DNA of 39,087 bases. Source: Bacillota bacterium. GTDB lineage: Bacteria; Bacillota; Clostridia; Clostridiales; Clostridiaceae. Position numbers and translations under genes: made by a program. The stretch covers positions 90,781 through 129,867 of the forward strand of contig JAJXWH010000008.1 in the NCBI GenBank assembly GCA_021781745.1. Direction: 5' to 3'. Numbering within the stretch: the stretch's first letter is position 1; each line of letters begins with the position of its first letter. This document shows, piece after piece, positions 25,934 through 34,076 of the stretch. The notes under the pieces were generated by a model. The model did not search any database. It was not told the origin of the DNA and saw only the letters and a program-made list of their open reading frames with translations.

Positions 25934-26722
25934 TTAATATTTTGAAAATTTTCTATGGGCATAAAGTGCAAAGAGGCATAAGAAAATTAAACCAAATAAA
26001 CATTGACCGTTAATTAGTAATACTCTTCCTATAATAATTCCATTTGAAGAATTTTTATAAGTTTCTCCAAGAACGGCTACATTTATATTTACCCATAATA
26101 CATGCATAATACTTGGGAGTATGACATTTTGAGATAAGGTATAGAGGTAGGTGAAAGCATAATTTAATGCAAAAAATGCGGCACACTGTACTAGTATATA
26201 TAAAATTGCTGTACCTCCACCGTGGTGCAGATTTAATATAATCAATGCAGGCATGTTATAAAAAACCCAAATAATTCCGACAGCTAAATGTGCTGTTTTT
26301 AAATTATATTTTTTTATAAGTCTAGGTAATAAATATCCTCTCCAGCCATACTCTTGAAACAAACCCCCAATAAAAAGAGCTATAGATGCTAAAATAAGTT
26401 TTAATATGTTAATTATAGCATAATGCCAATCTTGAGATAGGGCCCCCTTTTTAGTATAAAGGGCAAGAAATGTACAAAGTGAAATTATGCAAAATGGATA
26501 AAGGATTGCAAAAAATAAACTTTTAATCGAAACTTTGTAAAAAAAAGGTTTGAACAATTCTTTTAAGGATTTAAATTCTGCTAAAGTAGCAACTATGGCT
26601 GCAAATGCAGGAACCATCATAACTAGAATTAATGATCCTATATTCCCTTTAGGTAAAAAGATTATACTTAGAAAGTATGTTAAAGAAAAAGTGATTGATA
26701 AAAATAATTTCTCATATTTCAT
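25934..26722 (-). CDS. CPBP-family (CAAX protease-like) membrane protein with altered motifs
   Basis: 263 residues with about eight membrane segments. Start placed at 26722, where AAGGAG lies about 8 bases upstream; an in-frame ATG at 26764 has no site. CPBP proteins are intramembrane metallopeptidases with motifs EExxxR, FxxxH and HxxxN/B. Here motif 1 reads FQEYGWRGYLLPR (Gln123 in place of the first Glu, Glu124 and Arg kept), motif 2 reads WVFYNMPA (Asn156 where the metal-binding His is expected) and motif 3 keeps His207 in SIMHVLWVNIN. Two of the expected catalytic residues are therefore replaced. It may be inactive, or the metal site may differ. Relatives handle bacteriocin self-immunity or prenylated peptides. 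Confidence 0.75.
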   Translation of the reverse strand: MKYEKLFLSITFSLTYFLSIIFLPKGNIGSLILVMMVPAFAAIVATLAEFKSLKELFKPFFYKVSIKSLFFAILYPFCIISLCTFLALYTKKGALSQDWHYAIINILKLILASIALFIGGLFQEYGWRGYLLPRLIKKYNLKTAHLAVGIIWVFYNMPALIILNLHHGGGTAILYILVQCAAFFALNYAFTYLYTLSQNVILPSIMHVLWVNINVAVLGETYKNSSNGIIIGRVLLINGQCLFGLIFLCLFALYAHRKFSKY

Positions 26723-26764
26723 TTTGGTACTCCTTAAATTATGTAAAATGAAAATATTAGCCAT

Positions 26765-27443
26765 TTAAATGGTATAACTATATTTAAATTTTGTAAATAT
26801 AAATTTATTATTATAATGTTATTGAATTCTACAAAATCAGACGAATTGAATTTAATAGAGCTTTTGATTAGATATTGAATTCTAGAATACTATGCTTAAA
26901 ATAAACGAGATAACTAATACTTGGATAACATTACGATGAAATAATTAAGATTATTTGAAAATTATTATTACTTTGTTTGAAAAATAAGGAATATCTTAAA
27001 TGAAAAAAGTATATACTGTGTAGATACCCCATTCAACTAATACTTAACTTCCTTATTTTATTATTAAGCTGTTTTCAAAATTAGTTTATGAATTTAAAAA
27101 GTATTGATTCATGAAGTATAATCTTGGGAGCAGCTGTTTTTATTAAAAAAATAATTCTTCGAATGATTTGGGAAGAATACCAAAATGCATTTATTATCTA
27201 TGAAATATATGGTTAGTATGGTAATATAATTGTATAAAATTTCATATGTTTTGTAATTTCTACATTTTTGGAAGTACTAAAGCTTCACTAATAAAATATA
27301 GTTTATTTACGCATATATTATAAATGGAAATTTATAATATTGTGAATAGAAGATGAATTTGTCGGAGTTAATAAGAAGTATAAATTTAAATCAATAATTA
27401 CAGCATAAATTTTTAATTAATAATTTATGAGAGGAATTTATTT
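26765..27443. other. Long non-coding stretch (about 680 bases), nothing recognised
   Basis: Very AT-rich, no accepted gene on either strand. The 12-base TATTGAATTCTA occurs twice (26820-26831 and 26873-26884), and GAATTGAATT lies between them. The segment AGCTGTTTT appears near 27067 and again near 27133. No strong hairpin with a T-run. These could be degraded gene remnants or regulator sites; I cannot tell. Confidence 0.3.
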
Positions 27444-27956
27444 ATGAATTATTTTGAATTTAGAGATGTGTATTTAAATATACTTATTAAATTGACAGAA
27501 ACAACCCATCAAATTTATAGTCAAATTCTAAATGAACTAAATGAAACAAATAAAGATGAACGTTATGATAAATATTTGATTTTAAATTTAATTGAATTTA
27601 CAAATTCTAAGATTGAGAATTTCATGAATTACTTTGTTGAGGCTGTATCCATTCCCTATGAAGTTGGTATTCTTAAGATTGTAAAAGCTATTTGTAAAAT
27701 TAATTGCTATTTATATTCTATAAATATACGAACAGAACAATATACCCCTGAATATAATAAGAAATTTAAAATAATTTATCACATTTATATTGAAGAAGCA
27801 AAAGATTTATTTAACCAGTTAGGATATGTTGAAGCTACTATGCTTATAATATCTTCTGATAAATTGTTATGGGAAAGGCAGGATAGTGATTTTTCAATAA
27901 TAAAAGCTAAATCATTGAAACAGCTAGATGATTATCAGAATAAAAAATTAAGTTAA
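27444..27956 (+). CDS. Hypothetical 170-residue protein
   Basis: Family not recognised. Predicted all-helical, soluble, rich in Asn, Ile, Lys and Tyr, with no signal peptide or membrane segment (starts MNYFEFRDVYLNILIKLTET, later IKIVKAICKINCYLY-like helices and IYIEEAKDLFNQLGY). RBS GAGAGGAAT before ATG. A single gene in a sparse region between a 680-base and a 630-base gap. Composition is even more AT-rich than the neighbours, which could reflect transfer or weak selection. Confidence 0.55.
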   Translation: MNYFEFRDVYLNILIKLTETTHQIYSQILNELNETNKDERYDKYLILNLIEFTNSKIENFMNYFVEAVSIPYEVGILKIVKAICKINCYLYSINIRTEQYTPEYNKKFKIIYHIYIEEAKDLFNQLGYVEATMLIISSDKLLWERQDSDFSIIKAKSLKQLDDYQNKKLS

Positions 27957-28312
27957 GTTCACTTTGTATTTTGATAAATGTAATAAATTTATCATACCTT
28001 AATACGAAAAGAATAATATGAAAATATAGTTTAAAGCATTAAAATGAAGGTTGCACCTTATGCGGTTTGCTTCAACTATTTAGTTAGACAAGCTGGATTG
28101 AGAGCGACCTTTTGATATTTATTTAAATAAGTTAGTTTTTAGTATGCTTATCTACTTCAAATTAAGAATAAAGGTTTAATATTTATATGAAGAAATCTAT
28201 AAATATCAAACCTTTGTTCTTATATTATATTAAATACGATACAATTAATTACAATGCAATAATATGGGATAAACAGAGTGATTAATTTCAATATTATTAT
28301 AAATATTCTGAA
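27957..28312. other. Intergenic region with two hairpins
   Basis: An imperfect stem AAGGTTGC (28047-28054) with GCGACCTT (28104-28111) encloses two nested short stems, then TTTT; it may terminate the 27444 gene or be a structured RNA. A second hairpin is annotated at 28167-28218. No gene found. Confidence 0.4.
28167..28218. terminator. Long AT-rich hairpin upstream of CAP leader A
   Basis: 28167-28187 pairs with 28198-28218 with two mismatches and a 10-base loop; T-rich sequence follows on the plus strand. Confidence 0.5.
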
Positions 28313-28587
28313 AAATTTATAGGGGTCCAGCCTTGATGGGGCAAGGGATTGAAGGATATTGTAGTGTATATTGAAGGAAATAAGAGCAATGCAGAGAATG
28401 TGTGAGTTGATATAGTATAAGAGTACTACTTTGAGAATAATCGTGTTGAATAATGTCGAAAAGATAAGTACTATATAGACATAGGCTTGCTTGAAAACAG
28501 TAAATACATAAAAAATTAGAAAGAAAATGTTTACTTGTAATAATGAAAAAATAAGGAGCCAAATAAAAATACAAAGGAGAAAAACTA
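28313..28587 (+). promoter_or_regulatory. Leader A: conserved 275-base leader of the first CAP gene
   Basis: Shares blocks with leader B (33802-34076) at the same distances from ATG: a 13-base AAATTTATAGGGG at -275, AGCC..ATGG, AAGGATAT..TAGTG.AT, an identical 23-base block (28443-28465, GTGTTGAATAATGTCGAAAA...) at -145, and an identical RBS region ACAAAGGAGAAAAACTA. GTAAA (28500-28504) pairs with TTTAC (28530-28534), where leader B has a compensating A-T for the outer G-C. I match it to no known riboswitch. Confidence 0.55.
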
Positions 28588-29607
28588 ATGAAAAAGAATT
28601 TATTAAGAAAGATAGTAACCGCAGTAATTGCTGCTACGACAATAACTAGCTTCTCATCATTAGGAGTATCTGCAGCAACTACTAATTCGACATATGATAA
28701 TAATTATAATGATTATTATAATTATATGGCGAATAATTTAATGAAAACTGGTTGGGTTATGAATAATGACAATTGGTATTTCTTTAATAATGCTGGAGAA
28801 ATGCAGACAGGAGTTATTAAAGTTAATGGACAAACTTATTGCTTAAATCAATCAGGCATAATGGAGATTGGAAAGGTTTTAGTAAACAATAGAGTATACA
28901 CAACTAACAAAAGTGGACAAGTTGTTGGAACTAAAGCACCAACAGTAGATAAGGTATTTGATTCAAATAGTAACGTAATAAAAGATAATAATAAAACGTC
29001 TACAGTGACTAAAACAAATAGTGGTGCTGGAAAGACAACTACTGGAGGCATAACTAATACTGGAAATACAACTAGTACAAGCACTCCAAGTACTGGAACT
29101 AACACAACAACTACTAATACAGGAAGCACTACAAATTCAGGAAGTACAAGTAATACTGCTACGTCTGCCACTTCAATAGATCAACAGGGGTTACCAGCAT
29201 TACCATCAAATTATTCTATAACGGTACAAGCTGATGCTGAGCAAAAAATTCTTGATTTAATGAATCAAAAAAGAACTGAAGCTGGATTGAAACCATTATC
29301 TTTAGATAATACTTTAATAAAAGTAGCAAGATATAAGAGCGATGATATGATTCAAAATAACTTCTTTGACCACACAAATCCAGACGGAACAAAGTGGACA
29401 AACTGGTTGCAAGATTTAGGATATTCTTATACTTCAGCAGGAGAAAATATTGCGTATAATACTTATGATGCAGTTGAATTATTTACTCAATGGTGGAATT
29501 CACCAGGTCATAGAGCAAATATGATGAATTCTTCATATACTAAAGTTGGTATAGGAGTTATTTTAGGAAACGGTAAATACATGGGAACACAAGAATTCTC
29601 AAACTAA
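28588..29607 (+). CDS. Secreted CAP/SCP-domain protein with choline-binding-like repeats (paralog 1)
   Basis: 339 residues. A signal peptide (MKKNLLRKIVTAVIAATTI..., cut near VSAA), then cell-wall-binding-type repeats (about 55-115: GWVMNNDNWYFFNNAGEMQTG, KVNGQTYCLNQSGIMEIGK, YTTNKSGQVV), a Thr/Ser/Gly/Asn-rich linker (about 125-200), and a C-terminal CAP domain (about 215-339) with QKILDLMNQKRTEAGLKPL, FDHTNPDG, AGENIAYN and WWNSPGHRANMM. The CAP His/Glu residues are present. The protein is probably exported and held in the wall; the function of such bacterial CAP proteins is poorly known. Near-identical CAP domain and same domain order as the gene at 34077. RBS AAAGGAG. Confidence 0.9.
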   Translation: MKKNLLRKIVTAVIAATTITSFSSLGVSAATTNSTYDNNYNDYYNYMANNLMKTGWVMNNDNWYFFNNAGEMQTGVIKVNGQTYCLNQSGIMEIGKVLVNNRVYTTNKSGQVVGTKAPTVDKVFDSNSNVIKDNNKTSTVTKTNSGAGKTTTGGITNTGNTTSTSTPSTGTNTTTTNTGSTTNSGSTSNTATSATSIDQQGLPALPSNYSITVQADAEQKILDLMNQKRTEAGLKPLSLDNTLIKVARYKSDDMIQNNFFDHTNPDGTKWTNWLQDLGYSYTSAGENIAYNTYDAVELFTQWWNSPGHRANMMNSSYTKVGIGVILGNGKYMGTQEFSN

Positions 29608-29650
29608 TAATATAAGTACAACTATAAAAGATAAACTATAAGCTAAATAG

Positions 29651-29687
29651 AACCTAAGGTAGAGTCATAATACCTTAGGTTTTATTG
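29651..29687 (+). terminator. Terminator of CAP paralog 1
   Basis: Perfect 11-bp stem, AACCTAAGGTA (29651-29661) with TACCTTAGGTT (29671-29681), then TTTATTG. Confidence 0.85.
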
Positions 29688-29833
29688 TTTTATAATAAAG
29701 ATATAATTTAATATTTCAAAAATTTAAAGAAAAAATACTTCGAGATAACAATAGAAAAAGTAAGGTTTAATATAGAGAGAAATTATGTTAACATATTATA
29801 AAGTTAACTTATGAAGTATATGGAGGATTGAAT

Positions 29834-30823
29834 ATGAAAATAGGTATTGTAGGAGCTGGAATGATTGTTAAAGATTTAATGGCGGCAATTCCACATTTAA
29901 AAGATTTAGAATTAGAAGCTATTTGTGGTAGGAAAAGCGGCGGGATTGCAATGAATGAATTAAAGGATAAATATAATATTAAAAATATTTTTTACGACTA
30001 TAACGAATTCCTTAATAGTGACTTAGATGCAGTTTATATTGCTTTACCTAATAATCTGCATTTTGAATATGCAAAAAAGGCAATAGAAGCAAATAAAAAT
30101 GTTATTATTGAAAAACCAATGACGTCAACATATAAAGAAGCATTAATATTAAGTGATTTAGCTAGAGAAAGCAAGTTATTTATATTTGAAGCAATTACTA
30201 ATCAATATCTTCCTAACTATAAGAAAATTAAAGAGCTGCTTCCATCATTAGGGGAAATTAAAATTGTTCAATGCAACTATTCTCAATATTCAAGCAGATA
30301 TAATAGTTTTAAAGAAGGTAAAGTACTTCCAGCATTTGATCCTAATTTTTCTGGTGGTGCATTAATGGACTTGAACATTTATAATATTCATTATGTAGTT
30401 GGTTTATTTGGGAAACCTAAAAATATTGAATATTATCCTAATATTGAAAAAGGCATAGATACATCTGGGGTATTAATATTAGATTATGATAATTTTAAAT
30501 GTGTTTGCATTGGGGCAAAGGATTGCAAGGCACCTATTGCAAATAATATTCAAGGAGATAAAGGCTGCATATACCAAGATACTCCAGCTAATGTTTGTGA
30601 AAGATTTGAGTTATTAATGAACGATGGTACTAGTTCATTAATAAATGAAAATAATTATAATCATCGTATGGTTAATGAATTTATAGAATTCAGTGATATG
30701 ATTAAAAATAATGATTTGGAAAAATGTTATAAAATGTTAGAACATAGTTTGATTGTTAGTGAAGTTCAAACAATTGCTAGAAGTAAAGGTGGAATTGTGT
30801 TCCCGGCAGATAATGAGATATAA
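29834..30823 (+). CDS. Gfo/Idh/MocA-family NAD(P)-dependent oxidoreductase
   Basis: 329 residues from ATG 29834, 7 bases behind GGAGG (29822-29826); an upstream TTG at 29828 is too close. The Rossmann domain starts with MKIGIVGAGMI; VYIALPNNLHFEYAKKAIEANKNVIIEKPMTS has the conserved EKP lysine. The C-terminal domain includes GGALMDLNIYNIHYVVGLFGKP, the usual Asp/His region. Substrate is probably a sugar, inositol or similar polyol, unknown. A 9-bp dyad (30885-30893 with 30904-30912) lies downstream, without a T-run. Confidence 0.87.
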   Translation: MKIGIVGAGMIVKDLMAAIPHLKDLELEAICGRKSGGIAMNELKDKYNIKNIFYDYNEFLNSDLDAVYIALPNNLHFEYAKKAIEANKNVIIEKPMTSTYKEALILSDLARESKLFIFEAITNQYLPNYKKIKELLPSLGEIKIVQCNYSQYSSRYNSFKEGKVLPAFDPNFSGGALMDLNIYNIHYVVGLFGKPKNIEYYPNIEKGIDTSGVLILDYDNFKCVCIGAKDCKAPIANNIQGDKGCIYQDTPANVCERFELLMNDGTSSLINENNYNHRMVNEFIEFSDMIKNNDLEKCYKMLEHSLIVSEVQTIARSKGGIVFPADNEI

Positions 30824-31005
30824 TGAATCTTATGTATTATTTTAGTTGAGCTATTAGAAGAATATAGTATAAAAAATGATTCAATAGTTAAAAGAGGATA
30901 TTATTTTAACTACGGGGAAATGAAGAAACGTTATGGATTTATATTTGACTTTTTATAAAAATATTATTCAATAATTGCAATAACATATAGGTTAGGAGGA
31001 AATTA

Positions 31006-31422
31006 ATGAGATTTCTAAGAAATACATTAGGATATTGCTTGGCGGGATTTGTAATAAATTACTTTTGGGGATTCTTCACAAGTAAGTTAGGAGTTTGGGG
31101 TTCCTATGGTGCAGCATTATTTCTTACAGGCTCAATGTGGTTTCTAAATCATTATTTAGGTTTAATAAAGAACGATGAAGATTCAGCATTTATTGATATG
31201 GGATTAGGTGTTGCTATTTCTTTAGTTGCAAAGGAATACATACTACATGGATTTAATTCTATAGTTAATTCAATGCCGACTTTAGCCTATGTGGCTATTG
31301 GTTCAGCATTAGGTGGATATGTGTCAGTCTTAATAGAAAAAAGCATAACAGAAAAAAATAATAAGAAAAACGCTTGTAAACAGGATGATATTAATAGGAC
31401 AGATTTAGAACTTATTGATTAA
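31006..31422 (+). CDS. Lin0368-family-like membrane protein, subunit 1 (putative glycerol-type transporter)
   Basis: 138 residues with four membrane segments (YCLAGFVINYFWGFF, YGAALFLTGSMWFLNHYL, FIDMGLGVAISLVAKEYIL, AYVAIGSALGGYVSVLI) and a charged tail. It resembles the small paired membrane proteins called Lin0368 family, proposed as glycerol transporter subunits; that role is annotation knowledge, not proven here. RBS TAGGAGG before ATG. The related second gene follows at 31440, and both share the WxxNH and FIDMG/WIDMA patterns, indicating an internal gene duplication. Confidence 0.62.
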   Translation: MRFLRNTLGYCLAGFVINYFWGFFTSKLGVWGSYGAALFLTGSMWFLNHYLGLIKNDEDSAFIDMGLGVAISLVAKEYILHGFNSIVNSMPTLAYVAIGSALGGYVSVLIEKSITEKNNKKNACKQDDINRTDLELID

Positions 31423-31439
31423 AATTTTGAGGTGTGATT

Positions 31440-31781
31440 ATGTAGGGACAAGCTATTATTACAACGGTAATTGGTGCTTTTTTATTTCCACTATGCATTA
31501 GGCTTGTGTGGGGGAGACTTGTAAATAGATTTGGAGGAGCAGGTGGATTTTTAGCGGCATTCATTATAGTTGGTACGATTTGGATAATAAATCATGGTAT
31601 GAAGTATCATTTTATTCAGCAAGGTGAAAGTGGATGGATTGATATGGCTTGGGCAGCTGCTATAGGTGTTTTTACAGCCACGGTTGTTACTGGTGGAAAG
31701 GTTAAGAAATCGTTTTATAACATAGGTGCTGCAGTAGTTGGCGGCATAATAAGCGGAATTATAGTTGCACTTTTAATGTAG
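31440..31781 (+). pseudogene. Lin0368-family-like membrane protein, subunit 2, with TAG at codon 2
   Basis: The ATG at 31440 lies 5 bases behind GAGGTG and is followed at once by TAG (31443-31445). After that the frame is open to 31781 (GQAIITTVIGAFLFPLCIRL, then VWGRLVNRFGGAGGFLAAF and WIINHGMKYHF, SGWIDMAWAAAIGV), clearly coding and continuous with the family. The only in-frame standard start after the stop is GTG at 31506 (GGGGG follows it, no site before), giving 91 residues and losing the first membrane segment. So this is either a recent nonsense mutation (for example from TTG or TGG), a sequencing error, or a gene read from an unusual start. Confidence 0.6.
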
Positions 31782-32179
31782 TATTAGGAAGCAACAAAAA
31801 GAAGACTTAAAGCATAATGTTTAGTTAGAGTAATAAACTTGGGATAATTATGAAAACTAAAATAAATTATATAAAAGAGAAATTATTAAATATATGAAAG
31901 AAAGGTTATTCTTATGTCTAGTTGTTAGGAAATATAACACTATGCATGAGAGTAACCTTTTTTTTGGAATAATATATACCTAACGATCAACAAGTATTTA
32001 TAATTTTAGGATAAATGTGAGAGTTGTTTGTAAATATAAAATATTTATTTTAAGGTTACAAATATAATATTAGCTGCAATTTATCAACATTTTAGCCTTT
32101 ACTGAATATTATATATGCAAAGATAATTTGTGATAAAGTATATTAGATAAAAAATCTTGAGTCTTAGGAGATGTGATTT
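31782..32179. other. Intergenic region, one terminator
   Basis: About 400 bases without a gene. Holds the strong terminator at 31901. Downstream of it I see only AT-rich sequence leading to the DUF6143 start (RBS TTAGGAG before ATG 32180). Confidence 0.6.
31901..31968 (+). terminator. Strong terminator of the Lin0368-type pair
   Basis: 16-bp stem 31901-31916 with 31945-31960 (two G-T pairs), followed by eight T's. Confidence 0.85.
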
Positions 32180-32740
32180 ATGCTACAGGAAAATAATATT
32201 TATATGATGCACAACAAAATTATTAATCCCCAAGAAGTAGTAAGTATTTCAGTTCCGCTATATAAATCAATTCAAGGAAAATACTTTGTAGGTCAAACTG
32301 GTACTCTAACTGTATGCAATAAATCGGATGCATGGGCTAGTTTATTAAATCCACATGGTTCAGGGATAGATTTATTTGTGAATGTATTTACTATTTCAAA
32401 TTTTTCCGATAATACTTTAACTGCTGAGATATGGTTAAATGTTAACCCTCCAAAAAAAGAGTGTATATCTAATAAAATTTCACCTACTAATACTGCTTTG
32501 AAGCCACTTCCACATAATAAAGCGGAGATTCGATTTGTAGATTCAACTACAGAAGTTCCTCAAGGAGGAGTTAATGTATATGAAAGGATAGTACCTCCTA
32601 ATACAACATTAGTTGGTGAAGAGGATGGAAAGTTTATACACGCTCCTGGTGGAAATTATACGATAGTTATAAGATCAACGTGTTTACAACCTAGTAAAGT
32701 AATTGTTGCATTAGGTTGGTGGGAAAAACCAATATGCTAG
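32180..32740 (+). CDS. DUF6143-family protein
   Basis: 186 residues, predicted beta-rich, no signal peptide. The stretch KYFVGQTGTLTVCNK, WASLLNPHGSGIDLFVNVFTISNFSDN, AEIWLNVNPP, VPPNTTLVGEEDGKFIHAPGGNYTIVI and a Trp-rich end (VALGWWEKP) match DUF6143 as I know it. Function unknown; related proteins are found in spore-formers. Convergent with the sigma-like gene on the other strand; a 12-bp hairpin separates them. Confidence 0.7.
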   Translation: MLQENNIYMMHNKIINPQEVVSISVPLYKSIQGKYFVGQTGTLTVCNKSDAWASLLNPHGSGIDLFVNVFTISNFSDNTLTAEIWLNVNPPKKECISNKISPTNTALKPLPHNKAEIRFVDSTTEVPQGGVNVYERIVPPNTTLVGEEDGKFIHAPGGNYTIVIRSTCLQPSKVIVALGWWEKPIC

Positions 32741-32856
32741 TGAGATAATATGTGATTGAAAATACTTTTGAAGTCATAAATCTGCTTCTCTTTGAGGAAA
32801 TTTATTATTTTTTGCAAAAGAAGTAAGACAAATTAAGTACTAAATAGATTTTATAA

Positions 32857-32892
32857 ATCAACTTGGGACCTGAGGATTTGTTCCAAGTTGAT
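32857..32892. terminator. Hairpin between DUF6143 and sigma-like genes
   Basis: 12-bp stem, 32857-32868 with 32881-32892 (one G-T pair), 12-base loop, followed by ATTATAATAATT. Likely shared by the convergent genes. Confidence 0.6.
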
Positions 32893-32951
32893 ATTATAAT
32901 AATTAAAATAATACTTTAGTAAACAGAAGTAGAAATAACAATATATTAAAT

Positions 32952-33560
32952 TTATCTTCTATATTTAATTATTTTGTCTGTAGAATCTTTAGCGGGAGAA
33001 ATGAAATAATTACTTAACTTCATTAAGGTTAGCAACTTTTTTCTATTGGCAGTAGAGTAGGGAATATTCTTAATTGATGCATAGGTTGCAACAGAGTTAT
33101 TTTTAAAAAATATAAACTTGATTAATTCTTTTTCCTCATTATTCAAAGAATTAATTGCTAATTTCAGTGTTTCATAATCACATTTAGTACAAAAGATATC
33201 TTCAATACTGTCATCCTTTGAAAGGATATTATCCTCTAAATCACTTGATAAGGTAAGGGCTTCGCTTCCTTCAGAAGAACTTCTGTTTTTTACTCTTTTA
33301 ATTAAATCGTTAATATTATTTCTAATTCCATTGCTGGCATAAGCTACAAATCTATGACTTTCTAGGTTGTACATAGACAAGCATTTAAAAAGTGTTCTAT
33401 AGCATTCATGTTTTATATCTTCATTATCATAACCATGAAGAAAGGTTCTTTTGACTATGTTGAGTATTAAAGGGCGAAATTCACTTACAAGCTTCTCTTT
33501 AGATAATGTATCACCTTCTTTAGATTTTTGTACTAAACTTTCAATATATTCATAATCCAT
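32952..33560 (-). CDS. Sigma-70-family factor (small, possibly TcdR/UviA-like group)
   Basis: 202 residues. Region 2 is visible (about 10-95): KEKLVSEFRPLILNIVKR, YDNEDIKHECYRTLFKCLSMYN, FVAYASNGIRNNINDLIKR. Region 4 (about 128-180) is recognisable as LKLAINSLNNEEKELIKFIFF, then SVATYASIKNIPYSTANRKKLLTLMKL, a helix-turn-helix with weaker match. Size and form recall the small clostridial sigma factors that drive toxin or secreted-protein genes, though no toxin gene is seen. It lies directly upstream (head to head, 516 bases) of CAP paralog 2, a possible target. No anti-sigma gene is beside it. Confidence 0.72.
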   Translation of the reverse strand: MDYEYIESLVQKSKEGDTLSKEKLVSEFRPLILNIVKRTFLHGYDNEDIKHECYRTLFKCLSMYNLESHRFVAYASNGIRNNINDLIKRVKNRSSSEGSEALTLSSDLEDNILSKDDSIEDIFCTKCDYETLKLAINSLNNEEKELIKFIFFKNNSVATYASIKNIPYSTANRKKLLTLMKLSNYFISPAKDSTDKIIKYRR

Positions 33561-33801
33561 ATAAACACTCCTTTAATAATAAACATCCGAATGTTTTATA
33601 AATGGTAAGATCTTACTATATTTAGTATAAAAGAATCATGAACGTATGTTTTATAGAAAAAAGAAAGTCTAGTTATACTTATTAACAAAAATATATCTAC
33701 TTTAAATAATAAAGAGTTATAGGTGATTTTTTAGCTCTTTCACATAGATATTTATCCTATGATTTTTAGAATATATTTAAATTTTAAAATAAAATTCAAT
33801 T
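33561..33801. other. Promoter region of the sigma-like gene and upstream part of CAP leader B
   Basis: AT-rich, no gene. It must carry the promoter of the minus-strand sigma-like gene and the promoter for leader B, but I cannot assign either with confidence. Confidence 0.3.
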
Positions 33802-34076
33802 AAATTTATAGGGGATTAGCCGGCATGGAGAAAAGGCTTAAAGGATATCATAGTGCATAAGGGAACATACTCAAGCATACTCAAGGACTTATGACTTAAT
33901 ATCTTTAAAATGAATTAAATAAAGAAACTCTGTGTTGAATAATGTCGAAAAGATGGTAGTGTATACACATGGCCTTGATTGAAAGCGATAAACATCAAAA
34001 AAATTTATAATTCAAATGTTTATAGTTTTTGTGAAAAATCAAGCAGCTAAATATACAACACAAAGGAGAAAAACTA
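33802..34076 (+). promoter_or_regulatory. Leader B: conserved 275-base leader of the second CAP gene
   Basis: Counterpart of leader A. AAATTTATAGGGG at -275, the identical 23-base block at 33932-33954 (-145), and the identical RBS region. CATAAG/CTTATG form a hairpin around a tandem CATACTCAAG repeat (near 33866-33885). ATAAACAT (33988-33995) pairs with ATGTTTAT (34016-34023). Leader A has a G-C at the outer pair where B has A-T, which supports an RNA fold. Confidence 0.55.

Noticed and set aside
28317..28574. 85-codon open frame on the minus strand upstream of CAP paralog 1
   Set aside because: It lies on the opposite strand of the conserved leader; leader B has no matching frame, so the conservation is not due to a protein here.
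28313..28587. Cyclic-di-GMP riboswitch (class I or II) in the CAP leaders
   Set aside because: I looked for the conserved GEMM-I and class II core motifs and did not find them in either leader.
31440..31445. TAG read as pyrrolysine in the Lin0368-type gene
   Set aside because: Pyrrolysine at codon 2 of a small membrane protein would be unlike known cases, and no pyl genes are in the window; a mutation or sequencing error is simpler.
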